This document shows positions 44,503 through 53,810 of a DNA stretch of 64,000 bases, one piece after another. The notes below the pieces were generated by a model. The model had not been told where the DNA came from. It did no database searches and saw nothing but the letters and a program-made list of their open reading frames with translations. The DNA comes from Peptococcaceae bacterium BICA1-7 (GTDB lineage: Bacteria; Bacillota; Desulfotomaculia; Desulfotomaculales; Desulfocucumaceae). Within the stretch, counting starts at the first letter, position 1. Each line of letters opens with the position of its first letter. A program made the translations under genes and the position numbers. Location of the stretch: contig JUEB01000022.1 in assembly GCA_000802095.1 (NCBI GenBank), positions 21,597-85,596 on the forward strand. The letters are read 5' to 3'.

Positions 44503-45546
44503 ACCTGTCCTTTCCTCTTTATCTTCAGGTACATATTTTACGGTGATCAGAGCGGTGCCGGCAAAATCACCGCTGATAAGTTGCGAGGCATTCAGTGGCA
44601 TAGGGATTTCCCTGGAGCGGTCCAACATTTTAATCAGTGTTTCCATGTCTTTCTTTTCCAGTTGAGGAGAGGCCGCCAGGTTCTCATTCCTGTAATAGCT
44701 TTCCACCAGTCCCGGCAGTGAGGGGCCCTTCACCTCGCTTGTTTTGTCAAGGGCTGCTGTGGTTTCCCCGGGAGTATGGTACGTGGTCCAGATCTGGGCC
44801 ATGTACACGGCGTTGGTAAAGCCCTGCAGTGCTACGGGGTTTTGTTTTATGTAATCCTTTAAAGCCACACAAACATAGGCAGGGAATCCCGACTTGAGTG
44901 ACTCTACCCTGAAAAGCCCTCTGTTCAAGGCTTCCGGGAGATCTTTGTCCTCAACTAAAAGATAGTTGCCGGTGCCTGATTTTAAGGCCCCTATTCTAAC
45001 ATCCTCAGGGATGCTGGTTATTAAGGTCATGTCTTCATAAGGTTTAAGGCCTTTTTCCCTTAAGGCCTGTTCTATAAAAACAGTCTCCTCCGACTCCGGA
45101 GGCGCGGTTATAATTGTTTTGTTCTTAAGTGAGCTGAAATCCCCCAGGGGGTTATTTTTGGTGGAAACCAAATGATAGGTGGCCCCCCGGTCAAGGGTGG
45201 CAAAAGCTGCCGCCAGAGGCTCCTCCTTTAGATTAGAGGCGCTTTTGATGATCAGGCTGGCCGGGCTTACCAGGGCGATGTCGGCCTTCCCATTTTCAAG
45301 CGCGTCAAGGGCTTCCCGGTCACTGTCAAAGGTTAGTTCCCTTATCTTTATATTTTGTTCCCGGTATAATGACTTTTCTCTGGCTATATAGTGGGGAATC
45401 TTGTATAAAGAAGGGCCGCACTGGGCAATGCGTATGACGGTATAGCTCTTGTCATGCTGGCTCCAGCGGTAAACAAAAAAAGAACCCGCTCCTATTATTA
45501 GGCTTAAAGAGGCAAGGAATATTAGAAGAAGTGATGATCGTTTCAT
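44479..45546 (-). CDS. ABC transporter substrate-binding-like protein (NMT1/SsuA type)
   Basis: 355 residues. One N-terminal membrane anchor or signal (LLLIFLASLSLIIGAGSFFVYRW, without a lipobox Cys), then a periplasmic-binding fold: IRIAQCGPSLYKIPHYIAREKSLY, ALENGKADIALVSPASLI, LKNKTIITAPPESEETVFIEQAL, and PAYVCVALKDYIKQNPVALQGF. This is the layout of nitrate/sulfonate/taurine or thiamine-precursor binding proteins. No permease or ATPase gene is adjacent, so it is an orphan that either serves a transporter encoded elsewhere or acts as a sensor. It faces ysxC and overlaps it by 24 bp. Confidence 0.8.
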   Translation of the reverse strand: MKRSSLLLIFLASLSLIIGAGSFFVYRWSQHDKSYTVIRIAQCGPSLYKIPHYIAREKSLYREQNIKIRELTFDSDREALDALENGKADIALVSPASLIIKSASNLKEEPLAAAFATLDRGATYHLVSTKNNPLGDFSSLKNKTIITAPPESEETVFIEQALREKGLKPYEDMTLITSIPEDVRIGALKSGTGNYLLVEDKDLPEALNRGLFRVESLKSGFPAYVCVALKDYIKQNPVALQGFTNAVYMAQIWTTYHTPGETTAALDKTSEVKGPSLPGLVESYYRNENLAASPQLEKKDMETLIKMLDRSREIPMPLNASQLISGDFAGTALITVKYVPEDKEERTGLRRLKFW

Positions 45547-45653
45547 ACAGGTTGCTCCTCCGTTTTTTTAATCTTCTTTATAAAAAATATATGAAGGTAA
45601 ATTGTGGATTATGTGGGAAAAATAGGCCAGATAAAACTTCTTCTTCACTTAAG

Positions 45654-45683
45654 TTGACACCGGAGGGCTGGAAGAGTTAATAT
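45654..45683 (+). promoter_or_regulatory. Likely sigma-A promoter of the valS leader
   Basis: TTGACA (45654-45659) and TAATAT (45678-45683) with an 18-bp spacer, just before the start of the T-box leader. Confidence 0.6.
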
Positions 45684-45689
45684 TATAAG

Positions 45690-45943
45690 ATAAAGGCATT
45701 GATGGGGAGGGCAGGAATCTCCCGGGCTTTTAGAGAGGGGATCCGTACCGGAGATCCGGTGGGCTGAAAGATCCCTGCCCTGGACTGGAGTTCTTTGCTG
45801 TCGCCCCGGAGCCGTCCGGCTGAAAAAAGTAGGCCGGGCCGGGAAGCCCGTTACAGCGTTGGAGTGCCGGGCGCATTGCGCCTGGAAATAAGGTGGTACC
45901 ACGGATATCCTTTCGTCCTTAGAGCGGAAGGATTTTTTATTTT
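45690..45943 (+). promoter_or_regulatory. T-box riboswitch upstream of valS
   Basis: The leader contains the AGAGAG motif region near 45732, GGCTGAAAG near 45763, and the nearly invariant T-box AAGGTGGTACCACG (45890-45903) followed by the terminator ATCCTT...AAGGAT-T6 (45906-45943). Uncharged tRNA-Val pairs with the T-box to favour the antiterminator and allow valS transcription. I could not place the valine specifier codon in stem I with certainty. A minus-strand open frame across this leader is not a gene. Confidence 0.93.
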
Positions 45944-46015
45944 TTACCTTAGGGATCAGGGATTAGGACCCATAATTCCTGCTATGCATAGCCGACGCGT
46001 AAAGGAGGTACTTTT

Positions 46016-48682
46016 ATGACAGCAGTAAAAAACCAGCCCGGAACAGACATGCCCAAGGCTTATGATCCTGGCGCGGTGGAGGCCAGGTGGTACGGGTTCT
46101 GGGAGGAGAACAAATTCTTCCGCGCCGAGGTAAAGCCGGACCGGGAGCCCTTTTGTATTGTGATGCCGCCGCCCAATGTCACCGGACAGCTGCACATGGG
46201 ACATGCACTGGATAATACACTGCAGGATATACTTACCCGCTGGAGAAGGATGCAGGGATTTAATGCCCTGTGGCTTCCGGGAACAGACCACGCCGGTATT
46301 GCCACCCAGGCCAAGGTTGAGGAGCAGCTGGTCAGGGAAGGCGCCTCCAGACACCAACTGGGCCGGGATAAATTTCTGGAGCGGGTCTGGGAGTGGAAGT
46401 ATCAGTACGGGGGACGCATCACTCACCAGCTTAGAAAGCTGGGGGCCTCGTGCGACTGGGACAGGGAAAGGTTTACCATGGATGAGGGCTGTTCCGAGGC
46501 GGTGCGGGAGGTATTCTTAAGGCTTTTCGAAAAAGGGCTGATATACAGGGGCCATTATATTACAAACTGGTGCCCCAAATGCAATACCACCATTTCCGAC
46601 ATAGAGGTGGAGCACCTGGACAAACCGGGGCACTTTTATTATATAAAATACCCTGTGAAAGACAGTGACCAGTTTATAGCTATTGCCACCACCCGGCCCG
46701 AGACAATGCTGGGAGATGTGGCCGTGGCTGTTCACCCTGAGGATGAGCGGTACAGCGGCCTGGTGGGGAAAACTCTGATACTGCCGGTAGCTGGAAGGGA
46801 AATACCGGTTATAGCCGATGATTATGTGGACCCGGAATTCGGCACCGGGGCTGTAAAGATTACTCCCGCCCATGACCCTAACGACTTTGAGGTAGGTGTC
46901 CGCCATAATTTGCCCCAGGTTCAGGTTATTGACAAAGACGCGTTAATGACCGGGGAGGCCGGCAAGTACAAAGGCCTGGACCGTTGGGAATGCAGGAAGC
47001 AGCTGGTTAAGGAGCTGGACTCACTGGGCTATCTTATTAAGGTGGATGACCATACCCATGCTGTGGGCCACTGCTACCGGTGTACCACGGTAATTGAGCC
47101 CATGCTTTCCAAACAGTGGTTTGTGCGCATGAAACCCCTGGCCGAGCCGGCCATACAGGCGGCGAAGGATGGCAGGATACGCTTTTTACCGGAAAGGTTT
47201 ACAAAAGTATACCTGAACTGGATGGAAAATATAAGGGACTGGTGCATTTCCCGGCAGCTGTGGTGGGGGCATAGGATACCGGTTTGGTATTGTGAGGACT
47301 GTGGGGAAATGACAGCCTCCAGAGATACCCCGAAAGAGTGCTCCAAGTGTAAAGGCACAAAGCTTGAACAGGACCCCGACGTTCTGGATACATGGTTTTC
47401 CTCGGCTCTGTGGCCTTTTTCCACTCTGGGCTGGCCCAAAAAAACTGTGGACCTGGCATACTTCTATCCCACTTCAGTGCTGGTTACAGGCAGGGACATC
47501 ATATTCTTCTGGGTGGCCCGCATGATATTCAGCGGACTGGAGTTTATGGGCGAGGTGCCTTTTAAGGATGTTTTCATTCACGGGCTGGTGCTGGACGCCC
47601 TGGGCAGGAAAATGAGCAAATCACTGGGCAACGGTGTTGATCCCATTGACGTCATAGAGAATCACGGGGCTGACAGCCTTCGGTTTATGCTGGTTACCGG
47701 GAATACCCCGGGCAATGACCTCCGCTTCCACTATGAAAGGCTGGAAGGGGCCAGGAATTTTAACAACAAGATATGGAACGCCTCTAGGTTTGTGCTGATG
47801 AACCTTTATGACTATGACCACGAACAGAAGGCAGACCCCAAAAGGCTGACCCTGGCGGACAGGTGGATATACAGCCGCTTTCGGGCGGCAGCCGCCGGGG
47901 TTACCGCCAACCTGGAAAAATATGAGCTGGGAGAGGCGGCCCGACTCCTTTACGAGTTTATCTGGAATGAATTCTGTGACTGGTACATCGAACTGGCCAA
48001 GCAAAGACTTTATGGGGCAGACCCGCTGGAACGGGCCACCGCTCAGCATGTTCTGGCCGAGGTGCTAAAAGGCACTTTGGAGCTATTACACCCCTTTATG
48101 CCTTTTATCACCGAGGATATATGGCAGCGCCTGCCGGTGCACAGAGGCAGGACCATAATGAAGGCGGCGTGGCCGGCCCCGGGTAAAGAGTACAATGATC
48201 CTGAGGCCGAGGTGGAAATGGAAGCCCTTATGGAAATAATCAGGTCGGTGAGACACATAAGGAGCGAGGTAAATGTTCCGCCCGGTAAAAAGGCCGACAT
48301 TCTTATTGAGGCCCCGGAAAAGAAGACAAGGGAGCTTATTCAAAAATGGTCCGGCTATATAGAGACTCTGGCGGCAGGAAGGGTGCAGACAGTGGAGACC
48401 CTGGCCGACAAGCCTGATCAGGCTGCCCATGCCGCTGCCAGGGGGGTGGAGATTTATGTTCCCTTAAAGGGGCTTATTGATATAAACCAGGAAACCGCCC
48501 GCCTGACAAAGGAGTTGGGAGTTATAGAAAAGGATCTGGCCAAGATAAAGGGAAAGCTTTCCAATGATGGGTTTCTTGCCAAGGCCCCGGCTGATGTGAT
48601 TGAAAAAGAAAAGGCCAAGGAAAGTGAGCTGTCTGGAAAGCGTGATTCCATTACCGGAAGGCTTAAAATTCTGGGGAAATAA
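46016..48682 (+). CDS. valS: Valyl-tRNA synthetase
   Basis: 888 residues, class I synthetase. The HIGH motif is GQLHMGHAL (~55), KMSKS is [10 protein letters not shown] (~530), and the editing (CP1) domain lies between with [17 protein letters not shown] and the [16 protein letters not shown] block. A zinc ribbon CEDCGEM...CSKCKG lies in the catalytic domain insert. The C-terminal arm is a coiled coil ([25 protein letters not shown]), typical of ValRS and needed for tRNA binding. AAAGGAGG precedes the ATG and the T-box leader controls it. Confidence 0.98.
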   Translation: MTAVKNQPGTDMPKAYDPGAVEARWYGFWEENKFFRAEVKPDREPFCIVMPPPNVTGQLHMGHALDNTLQDILTRWRRMQGFNALWLPGTDHAGIATQAKVEEQLVREGASRHQLGRDKFLERVWEWKYQYGGRITHQLRKLGASCDWDRERFTMDEGCSEAVREVFLRLFEKGLIYRGHYITNWCPKCNTTISDIEVEHLDKPGHFYYIKYPVKDSDQFIAIATTRPETMLGDVAVAVHPEDERYSGLVGKTLILPVAGREIPVIADDYVDPEFGTGAVKITPAHDPNDFEVGVRHNLPQVQVIDKDALMTGEAGKYKGLDRWECRKQLVKELDSLGYLIKVDDHTHAVGHCYRCTTVIEPMLSKQWFVRMKPLAEPAIQAAKDGRIRFLPERFTKVYLNWMENIRDWCISRQLWWGHRIPVWYCEDCGEMTASRDTPKECSKCKGTKLEQDPDVLDTWFSSALWPFSTLGWPKKTVDLAYFYPTSVLVTGRDIIFFWVARMIFSGLEFMGEVPFKDVFIHGLVLDALGRKMSKSLGNGVDPIDVIENHGADSLRFMLVTGNTPGNDLRFHYERLEGARNFNNKIWNASRFVLMNLYDYDHEQKADPKRLTLADRWIYSRFRAAAAGVTANLEKYELGEAARLLYEFIWNEFCDWYIELAKQRLYGADPLERATAQHVLAEVLKGTLELLHPFMPFITEDIWQRLPVHRGRTIMKAAWPAPGKEYNDPEAEVEMEALMEIIRSVRHIRSEVNVPPGKKADILIEAPEKKTRELIQKWSGYIETLAAGRVQTVETLADKPDQAAHAAARGVEIYVPLKGLIDINQETARLTKELGVIEKDLAKIKGKLSNDGFLAKAPADVIEKEKAKESELSGKRDSITGRLKILGK

Positions 48683-48684
48683 AA

Positions 48685-48701
48685 AAGCACTAATGGTGCT
48701 T
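48685..48701 (+). terminator. Hairpin at the valS 3' end
   Basis: AAGCAC-TAATG-GTGCTT immediately after the stop, preceded by A6; the downstream T-run is poor. Confidence 0.5.
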
Positions 48702-48804
48702 GCCCCTTTCAAATGCTGTCAGAGGAAGCTTTTTTGAAACGCTCTTAACGGAAAGTGGGTAACTTAATGAGAACTATACTTTCCTAAGCGTTATAAAAAA
48801 CACC

Positions 48805-48829
48805 AAAACCGGGAGATTCTCCCGGTTTT
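48805..48829. terminator. Bidirectional hairpin terminator
   Basis: AAAACCGGGAG-ATT-CTCCCGGTTTT; symmetric A/T runs. It separates valS from the leftward small gene at 48843. Confidence 0.85.
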
Positions 48830-48842
48830 CAGCTAGTGGTAT

Positions 48843-49055
48843 TCAATTATGTGAAGATCCTGAGACCAGCCGTAGCTTATTCGGCGTGGCCTTCTTAACT
48901 TCTATATCTCCATCCCCGCTGTTTAGGATAATGTCTTCGTTTATGCTGCAACTGGGCTGATTGCTTATATCCTCACTGCAATACGGGCAAATCCATACTT
49001 CCCTGCAGGCGCTAAAGCTTGTATTATTGCATTTGGAACAACATTTTTTGATCAT
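48843..49055 (-). CDS. Small zinc-ribbon-like protein (70 aa)
   Basis: MIKKCCSKCNNTSF and WICPYCSED give two CxxC pairs (C6/C9 region and C23/C26), the pattern of a zinc ribbon of about 25 residues, then an acidic tail (NEDIILNSGDGDIEVKK). No family recognised. An AGGATGG lies somewhat far upstream of the ATG, so translation may be weak. It ends before the symmetric terminator shared with valS. Confidence 0.5.
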   Translation of the reverse strand: MIKKCCSKCNNTSFSACREVWICPYCSEDISNQPSCSINEDIILNSGDGDIEVKKATPNKLRLVSGSSHN

Positions 49056-49388
49056 GTAGAAAACCCAACCATCCTTTTGTAAACCGTTATCTCAAAACAC
49101 TTTAATAAATTAACACATTTTTCAGAAAAATAGAAGGAACTGCCGGTTGAAATTTCCGCTAAATTTTTTCCCATTTTTGTTGGCATAGGAATGATCTTGG
49201 AATTCTATAACATACGGGTGGTTCCATATTTGTAATTTTGGATAAAAAATAGTCGAAAAATTTATGTTTGTTATATATGTAGGTTCTATAGATATTATTT
49301 AGGCAACTTATGTCTTTTTGTCTTTTTTTACAGGCCACTTCCGTTTAAAATATATAAAGCAGCCTAAGCATTTTTCGGGAGGGAACAG
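49056..49388. other. AT-rich intergenic region before folC
   Basis: 333 bp. No gene, RNA motif or repeat was recognised. The region should contain the folC promoter and the promoter of the leftward small gene; no convincing -35/-10 pair stands out. Confidence 0.5.
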
Positions 49389-50681
49389 ATGAAATACAGC
49401 GACGCTATTCTCTATATGCAAAACCTAACCAAATTCGGTTTTAATTTCGGACTGGGCAGGATAACTGAACTATTAAGAAGATTTGGCAGTCCTCACCTCA
49501 ATCTGAGAATAATTCATGTGGGGGGCACCAACGGAAAGGGGTCCACCACAGCCATTATTCATTCCATACTAAGGGAGTCCGGGTATCGCGTGGGGACATA
49601 TACCTCGCCGCACCTCCATGCTTATACCGAAAGATACTGCATCAACGGGCGGCAAATTCCGGAGGAGGCCCTGGCGGATATTATTTCCGAGCTTAAGCCG
49701 CACCTGGAGGATATGGTTGCTAATGGCTTTGAGCACCCAACTGAATTCGAGGTGGGCACTGCCCTTGCTTTTATTTATTTTTCCAGGGAAAAAGTAGATT
49801 TTCTGGTGCTGGAGGTGGGGCTGGGAGGAGCCATCGATTCCACAAATGTTGTGGTGCCAATGGTGTCAGTCATTACCAATGTGGCCATGGACCACATGGA
49901 ATACCTGGGCAGCACCGTAGAGGAGATAGCAGCTGTAAAGTCCGGCATAATAAAAAAAGGAGTTCCTCTGGTTACGGCAGCCGCAGGTGAGGCCCTGGGG
50001 GTAATAATGCGAAAAGCTGAAGAGATGGGATCTGCTGTTACCATTGTGGGCAGGGATATACGGTGGCAGGGTCTGGGACACCAAACAGGCGGTCAGTATC
50101 TTGATATTTCAGGAAAAAGGGGAGAGTATAAGAATCTTTTTCTGCCTCTGATGGGAAGCCACCAGCAGGTTAACGCGGCCACAGCGGTGGCGGCTGTCGA
50201 AGTGCTGGCTGATTTAGGCTCTATCGGGCCTGATTTTACGGTGAGAAAAGGGGTATTCTCAACAGACTGGCCGGCCAGACTGGAAATAGTAAAGGAGAGC
50301 CCCATCGTGATCATAGATGCTGCCCATAATTATGACGGTGCGGTTTCACTGAGGAAAGCACTGGATGATTATTTCCCGGGCAAAAGAACCATACTTGTCA
50401 TGGGCATGCTGGGAGACAAGGAGAGGGCTAAGGTAATGGCCAGGCTGGCCCCCGGAACAGACGCAGTGATTGTCACAAAGCCCAACAGCCCCCGGGCAGG
50501 TGACTGGCAGATGCTGGCAGAAGAAGCCGAAAAGCATGTGAGCCGGGTAGAAGTGATCCAAAATATACCAGACGCAGTTTGGGCCGGAATTGGCATGGCC
50601 GGTCCGGAAGACCTGGTGGTAATTACAGGGTCTTTTTACATGGTGGCGGAGGCCAGGGAAGTAATAATGGCGGGAAAGTAA
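49389..50681 (+). CDS. folC: Folylpolyglutamate synthase / dihydrofolate synthase
   Basis: 430 residues, Mur ligase superfamily. ATP loop HVGGTNGKGSTTA (~41-53), then TSPHLHAYTERYCING, EFEVGTALAFIYF, EVGLGGAIDSTNV, the NVAMDHMEYLGSTVEEIAAVKSGI block (in two pieces here) and IIDAAHNYDGA in the C-terminal domain. It adds glutamate to folates and, in many bacteria, also to dihydropteroate. CGGGAGGGAAC precedes the ATG. Its stop abuts the oppositely oriented prepilin peptidase gene with no spacer. Confidence 0.96.
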   Translation: MKYSDAILYMQNLTKFGFNFGLGRITELLRRFGSPHLNLRIIHVGGTNGKGSTTAIIHSILRESGYRVGTYTSPHLHAYTERYCINGRQIPEEALADIISELKPHLEDMVANGFEHPTEFEVGTALAFIYFSREKVDFLVLEVGLGGAIDSTNVVVPMVSVITNVAMDHMEYLGSTVEEIAAVKSGIIKKGVPLVTAAAGEALGVIMRKAEEMGSAVTIVGRDIRWQGLGHQTGGQYLDISGKRGEYKNLFLPLMGSHQQVNAATAVAAVEVLADLGSIGPDFTVRKGVFSTDWPARLEIVKESPIVIIDAAHNYDGAVSLRKALDDYFPGKRTILVMGMLGDKERAKVMARLAPGTDAVIVTKPNSPRAGDWQMLAEEAEKHVSRVEVIQNIPDAVWAGIGMAGPEDLVVITGSFYMVAEAREVIMAGK

Positions 50682-51449
50682 TTAAAGACCAGACAGTAAA
50701 TAGATGTATAGTTTTTTAATATTCTCCCCCCACATAAAGGATATAAAAGTGCCCATGGAGAGGAAAGGACCGAAGGGAATCGGGTCCTTTCCTCTTTTGC
50801 AGCGGGTTATTAATAATATTGCCCCGGTCAGGCCCGCCGTCAGGCAGGCCAGAAAGACCGCCAGGAGGGAAAGTGGCCAGCCCAGAATAATGCCTATAAA
50901 GGCCCCGTACTTTACATCTCCCATGCCCATCCCCCCCCTGCTGACTATGTTTAGGAGAAGGAGGAACCCGGCAGTGAAGATAATGCCGGAAAGTGCGCTT
51001 ATCAGGGTGTGCTCCCGGGTAAGGGGCAGAAAAATTGCGCCTGCTATAAGGCCGGCCAGAACCAGGCTGTTGGGGATTATATAATAATCAAGGTCTATGA
51101 AGGTTACCAGCAAAAGCAGTGCCGTAACCAAAATATATTTTATGAGGACAGTACCGGCCCCAATTTTAAAATAGACCAATAAAAAAAGCAATGCTGTTAA
51201 GAACTCTATAAATGGATAGCGAGGACTGATAGAGGCCCCGCAATAATGGCAATTTCCCCTGAGAATAATGTAACTGGCTATAGGGATAAGGTCTATGGGC
51301 ATGAGTCTTGTCCTACATGAGGGGCATTGGGGCAGAGGTGTTAGAAGAGGCTTTCCGGAAGGTATGCGGTGTATGCATATATTTATGAAGCTGCCGGAGA
51401 AAAGCCCCAGCAGGGCAATTAAAAGGGCCGGAAAAAACCGTTCGCTCAT
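50682..51449 (-). CDS. Prepilin peptidase (type IV leader peptidase)
   Basis: 255 residues, polytopic. The cytoplasmic methyltransferase-type zinc domain has CPSCRTRL and CHYCGASI (two CxxC pairs), after the conserved FSGSFINICIHRIPSG. The two aspartates of the GxGD protease are in LVTFIDLDYYIIPN and GMGMGDVKYGAF. It cleaves and N-methylates type IV pilin-like precursors at the membrane. In Firmicutes it often serves competence pseudopili or type IV pili; no pilin gene is seen here. Convergent with folC, the two stops are adjacent. Confidence 0.95.
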   Translation of the reverse strand: MSERFFPALLIALLGLFSGSFINICIHRIPSGKPLLTPLPQCPSCRTRLMPIDLIPIASYIILRGNCHYCGASISPRYPFIEFLTALLFLLVYFKIGAGTVLIKYILVTALLLLVTFIDLDYYIIPNSLVLAGLIAGAIFLPLTREHTLISALSGIIFTAGFLLLLNIVSRGGMGMGDVKYGAFIGIILGWPLSLLAVFLACLTAGLTGAILLITRCKRGKDPIPFGPFLSMGTFISFMWGENIKKLYIYLLSGL

Positions 51450-51470
51450 GGTGGTCTCCCCGTTGGGTAA

Positions 51471-51497
51471 AATAAATCGGTGCCTAATAGGGCACCG
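51471..51497 (-). terminator. Leftward terminator of the XRE gene
   Basis: CGGTGCC-CTATTA-GGCACCG on the minus strand, followed by ATTTATTTTA. Confidence 0.65.
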
Positions 51498-51526
51498 TCA
51501 TGATTTCTGTGCTTAGTTACAATAAT

Positions 51527-51877
51527 TTACTTTAAGGCCTTAAGCTTATCATTCAACAATAGCTCCTGTTGGCCGGGAAAAACAGTCAGCAGGTCGCGCA
51601 GCACTTTAAGCTTGTCCACGGGCAGGTTATTGATCAGCAGCTGGACCTCGTTTTTAAGCTTTTCCTCGGACTCCCCGGGTATACTTTTGGACTCCATCAG
51701 TATGGAAGGTGAAACTCCCAGGCCAAGGGCTATCTTTTGCAGAGCCTTTATACTGGGTGTTTTTAAACCTCTCTCCACCTGACTGATGAATTCATGGCTG
51801 TACCCAGCCCGTCTGGCCAGTTCGCTCTGGGATATCCCCAGCCGTAATCTCATGGTCTTAATGTGATCCTTAAACAT
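51527..51877 (-). CDS. XRE-family transcriptional regulator (116 aa)
   Basis: Residues ~5-62 are a classic HTH-3 domain: IKTMRLRLGISQSELARRAGYSHEFISQVERG (given in two overlapping parts here as LRLGISQSELARRAG and YSHEFISQVERGLKTPS), with the family's closing KIALGLGVSPSILM. The C-terminal ~50 residues are helical (LLINNLPVDKLKVLRDLLTVF), like the SinR/PhoB-type dimerisation tails of small Firmicute repressors. RBS GGGAGAG. Targets unknown; the gene is a separate transcript ended by the hairpin at 51478. Confidence 0.88.
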   Translation of the reverse strand: MFKDHIKTMRLRLGISQSELARRAGYSHEFISQVERGLKTPSIKALQKIALGLGVSPSILMESKSIPGESEEKLKNEVQLLINNLPVDKLKVLRDLLTVFPGQQELLLNDKLKALK

Positions 51878-52048
51878 AGAAAAACTCTCCCTTGACGCTG
51901 CCTGCCACCGGATAAGCAGTGTAAGTAATTAAAATTCTGTAATTAGTCTGGAAATCCTCCTATTGGGACAAAAAAATTGATTTTTTTCCAGAATAAAGGC
52001 TACTGGTTTGGCGGCAGGTGAAGGCTGGTTTTTGCAGGATGTGAGTTA

Positions 52049-52753
52049 TTATTTTTTCTTGCTTTTAATCAATTCAATATTTTTGTTAATCTCCTCCATA
52101 AGCCTCTGTTCAGCTTCTCCACAGACCTTGGACACCGGTAGAGGCTTTGCTGAATACACTCCGGAAACAGGCTTTATTCCTTTTTTGGATTGGGCTGACT
52201 TCTTGGTTCCCTGTTTGATGTCATGTGTTTTCACTGTGTTTACGGGAGTGGATTTGCCGCCGGGCGGAGTTGATTTTAGGGTAGGCGCTATTTTCTCAAT
52301 TGCTGCAGCTACTTCCTTACGAGCCACCACTATATCCTGTATACCTTCAGGCTTCGTATTTTCAGGACTATCTACCTGACCGGGCACTTCAGTAGAAGTA
52401 TCATTCTTCTCGGGCAGGGTTTTGGATTCGGTCAGGAGCTGTATGCTGTTATACAGGTCATTGGTCTGAAGCCAGGCCTGTTCCAGCTTAAGGGCGTCTT
52501 CCAGTGTCCCCTCCGGTCCGGTAATTGTATCCAGTTCATTTTTTAGCTGATCAAAACGATCAATGAGCCCGGTAAGGCCGTCTTCAACTTTTTTCACCAT
52601 TTGAGAAAAAGAACGGACAGCATTCTCTTTCAGGGAAAGACATTTTTCATTTAGCAGGGTCATTCGCTGCAGGTCCGATTTGCTAAGCCTGGTATAGTTT
52701 GAGGCCAGATACTGTAATTCTTTAATAGCATCTCTGTACTCAACGAAGTTCAA
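52049..52753 (-). CDS. Unrecognised coiled-coil protein (234 aa)
   Basis: No family recognised. The first ~115 residues are helical with heptad character (MVKKVEDGLTGLIDRFDQLK), followed by a Pro/Ser/Thr-rich linker (~116-140), a short helical piece (VARKEVAAAIEKIAPTL), a basic, low-complexity stretch, and a final helix EAEQRLMEEINKNIELIKSKKK (its last part is strongly basic). There is no signal peptide. The layout resembles a structural or flagellar/spore-associated scaffold, but that is only an impression. AAGGGGG precedes the ATG. It sits alone between terminators. Confidence 0.55.
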   Translation of the reverse strand: MNFVEYRDAIKELQYLASNYTRLSKSDLQRMTLLNEKCLSLKENAVRSFSQMVKKVEDGLTGLIDRFDQLKNELDTITGPEGTLEDALKLEQAWLQTNDLYNSIQLLTESKTLPEKNDTSTEVPGQVDSPENTKPEGIQDIVVARKEVAAAIEKIAPTLKSTPPGGKSTPVNTVKTHDIKQGTKKSAQSKKGIKPVSGVYSAKPLPVSKVCGEAEQRLMEEINKNIELIKSKKK

Positions 52754-52815
52754 AAATAAAACCCCCTTAAAATGGAATATATTACCATTCTACGGGGGTT
52801 GTTAAAAACCTTTTT

Positions 52816-52851
52816 TATAATAAAAATAAAAAGCCGTGCTTATCACGGCTT
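52816..52851 (-). terminator. Leftward terminator
   Basis: AAGCCGTG-ATAAG-CACGGCTT on the minus strand followed by TTTTTATTTTTATT. The 320 bp between it and the next gene at 53175 hold no supported gene. Confidence 0.7.
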
Positions 52852-53147
52852 CTAATTTTCGTTAGGCCAGATGTTGTCTTTTTTCCTAAAAACCATAGAG
52901 AATACAGATATGACAATAATTAGAGGAACTGCACTCAATATCAATAAACCTATCTCAGATTCCACGGAGTATTATCTCCCTCCTTTGAATGATAAATTAT
53001 CATGGTTTCATAAAAAAGTAAAGGTCGTAAATATACCAAAAAGGGTGAAAAGAAATTGTTTTATGGAGATAGGATTATATTATTAAGTTTTTTAAAAGGA
53101 TATTCATTTATGATATCATTTATAACCGCAGACCAGTCGGACAGTCT

Positions 53148-53180
53148 TATAAAAAATAGCCCGCCGGAGGCGGGCTATTT
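53148..53180 (-). terminator. Leftward terminator overlapping a stop codon
   Basis: AAATAGCCCGCC-TCC-GGCGGGCTATTT on the minus strand followed by T3-ATAAG; the stop codon of the 102-aa gene (53175-53177) lies inside the stem. Confidence 0.85.
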
Positions 53181-53483
53181 AATCTGTACATATAATGATC
53201 TCTCGTCAGGACGGTATTGTGCTTCAAATTTTCCTTTTTTAATGATGTTGAATTGGTTAAAAAATCCTTTTCCAAACACCTTTGTTTTCCGTACCTCCAT
53301 ACCTCCGCTTTCAACAGCCCTTATCCGAATAGTTTGATTATCTGGATCAAAGGCCAGTTCTATTCGATTGGTTGCTAATTTTTCTCTTGCCACATTATTT
53401 AGCACAATAGAGGTTTTTGATAGGGAAACTATGGGAGCTTTCTCCTGTTTCTCTCCTCTGGGTCTGTATACTTCAAAAGCCAA
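53175..53483 (-). CDS. Conserved-looking protein of unknown function (102 aa)
   Basis: The sequence MAFEVYRPRGEKQEK then APIVSLSKTSIVLNNVAREKL and IELAFDPDNQTIRIRAVESGG is mostly beta-strand with a Ser/Thr-rich turn, and the last part FNIIKKGKFEAQYRPDERSLYVQI ends on two strands. It has the feel of a small transcription-factor or AbrB-like beta barrel, but I cannot name a family. AAAGGAGTTG precedes the ATG. The terminator overlaps its own stop codon. Confidence 0.65.
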   Translation of the reverse strand: MAFEVYRPRGEKQEKAPIVSLSKTSIVLNNVAREKLATNRIELAFDPDNQTIRIRAVESGGMEVRKTKVFGKGFFNQFNIIKKGKFEAQYRPDERSLYVQIK

Positions 53484-53810
53484 CTATAATACAACTCCTT
53501 TGGGTTTTTAATGTATTATAACCAATTATAGAAGGGAGGTAAACCCTTAACCTAAAAATTTTTATTAATCATTTAAAATAATCACTAGGTCTGGATTATT
53601 TTTCCTAATGAGATATGTTTTGAGTGCAGAACAACTCTATGCTGAAAGGACTTTTCTACATGAGTTGGGGTATTGTTTTTAACTGATTATATTTGTTATA
53701 TGTTCATAACAATACAAGTATTTACTTAAATAAAGATGAATACAATTAAAAGGAGGGAAGGGTTATGTTATAATATCAATGTCCTTTAAAATAGAATGAG
53801 GAGTGATTGT
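53484..53810. other. AT-rich intergenic region before uppP
   Basis: About 327 bp between divergent genes. An AAAAGGAGGGAAGGG at ~53748 is followed by ATG TTA TAA, so it opens no gene. TATAAT occurs at 53768-53773. No riboswitch was recognised. Confidence 0.5.

Noticed and set aside
45645..45902. Minus-strand open frame of 85 codons upstream of valS
   Set aside because: It covers the T-box leader; the codons come from RNA structure and no ribosome site is present.
52871..53086. 71-codon plus-strand frame
   Set aside because: No ribosome site, no domain, and it lies in a spacer bounded by leftward terminators.
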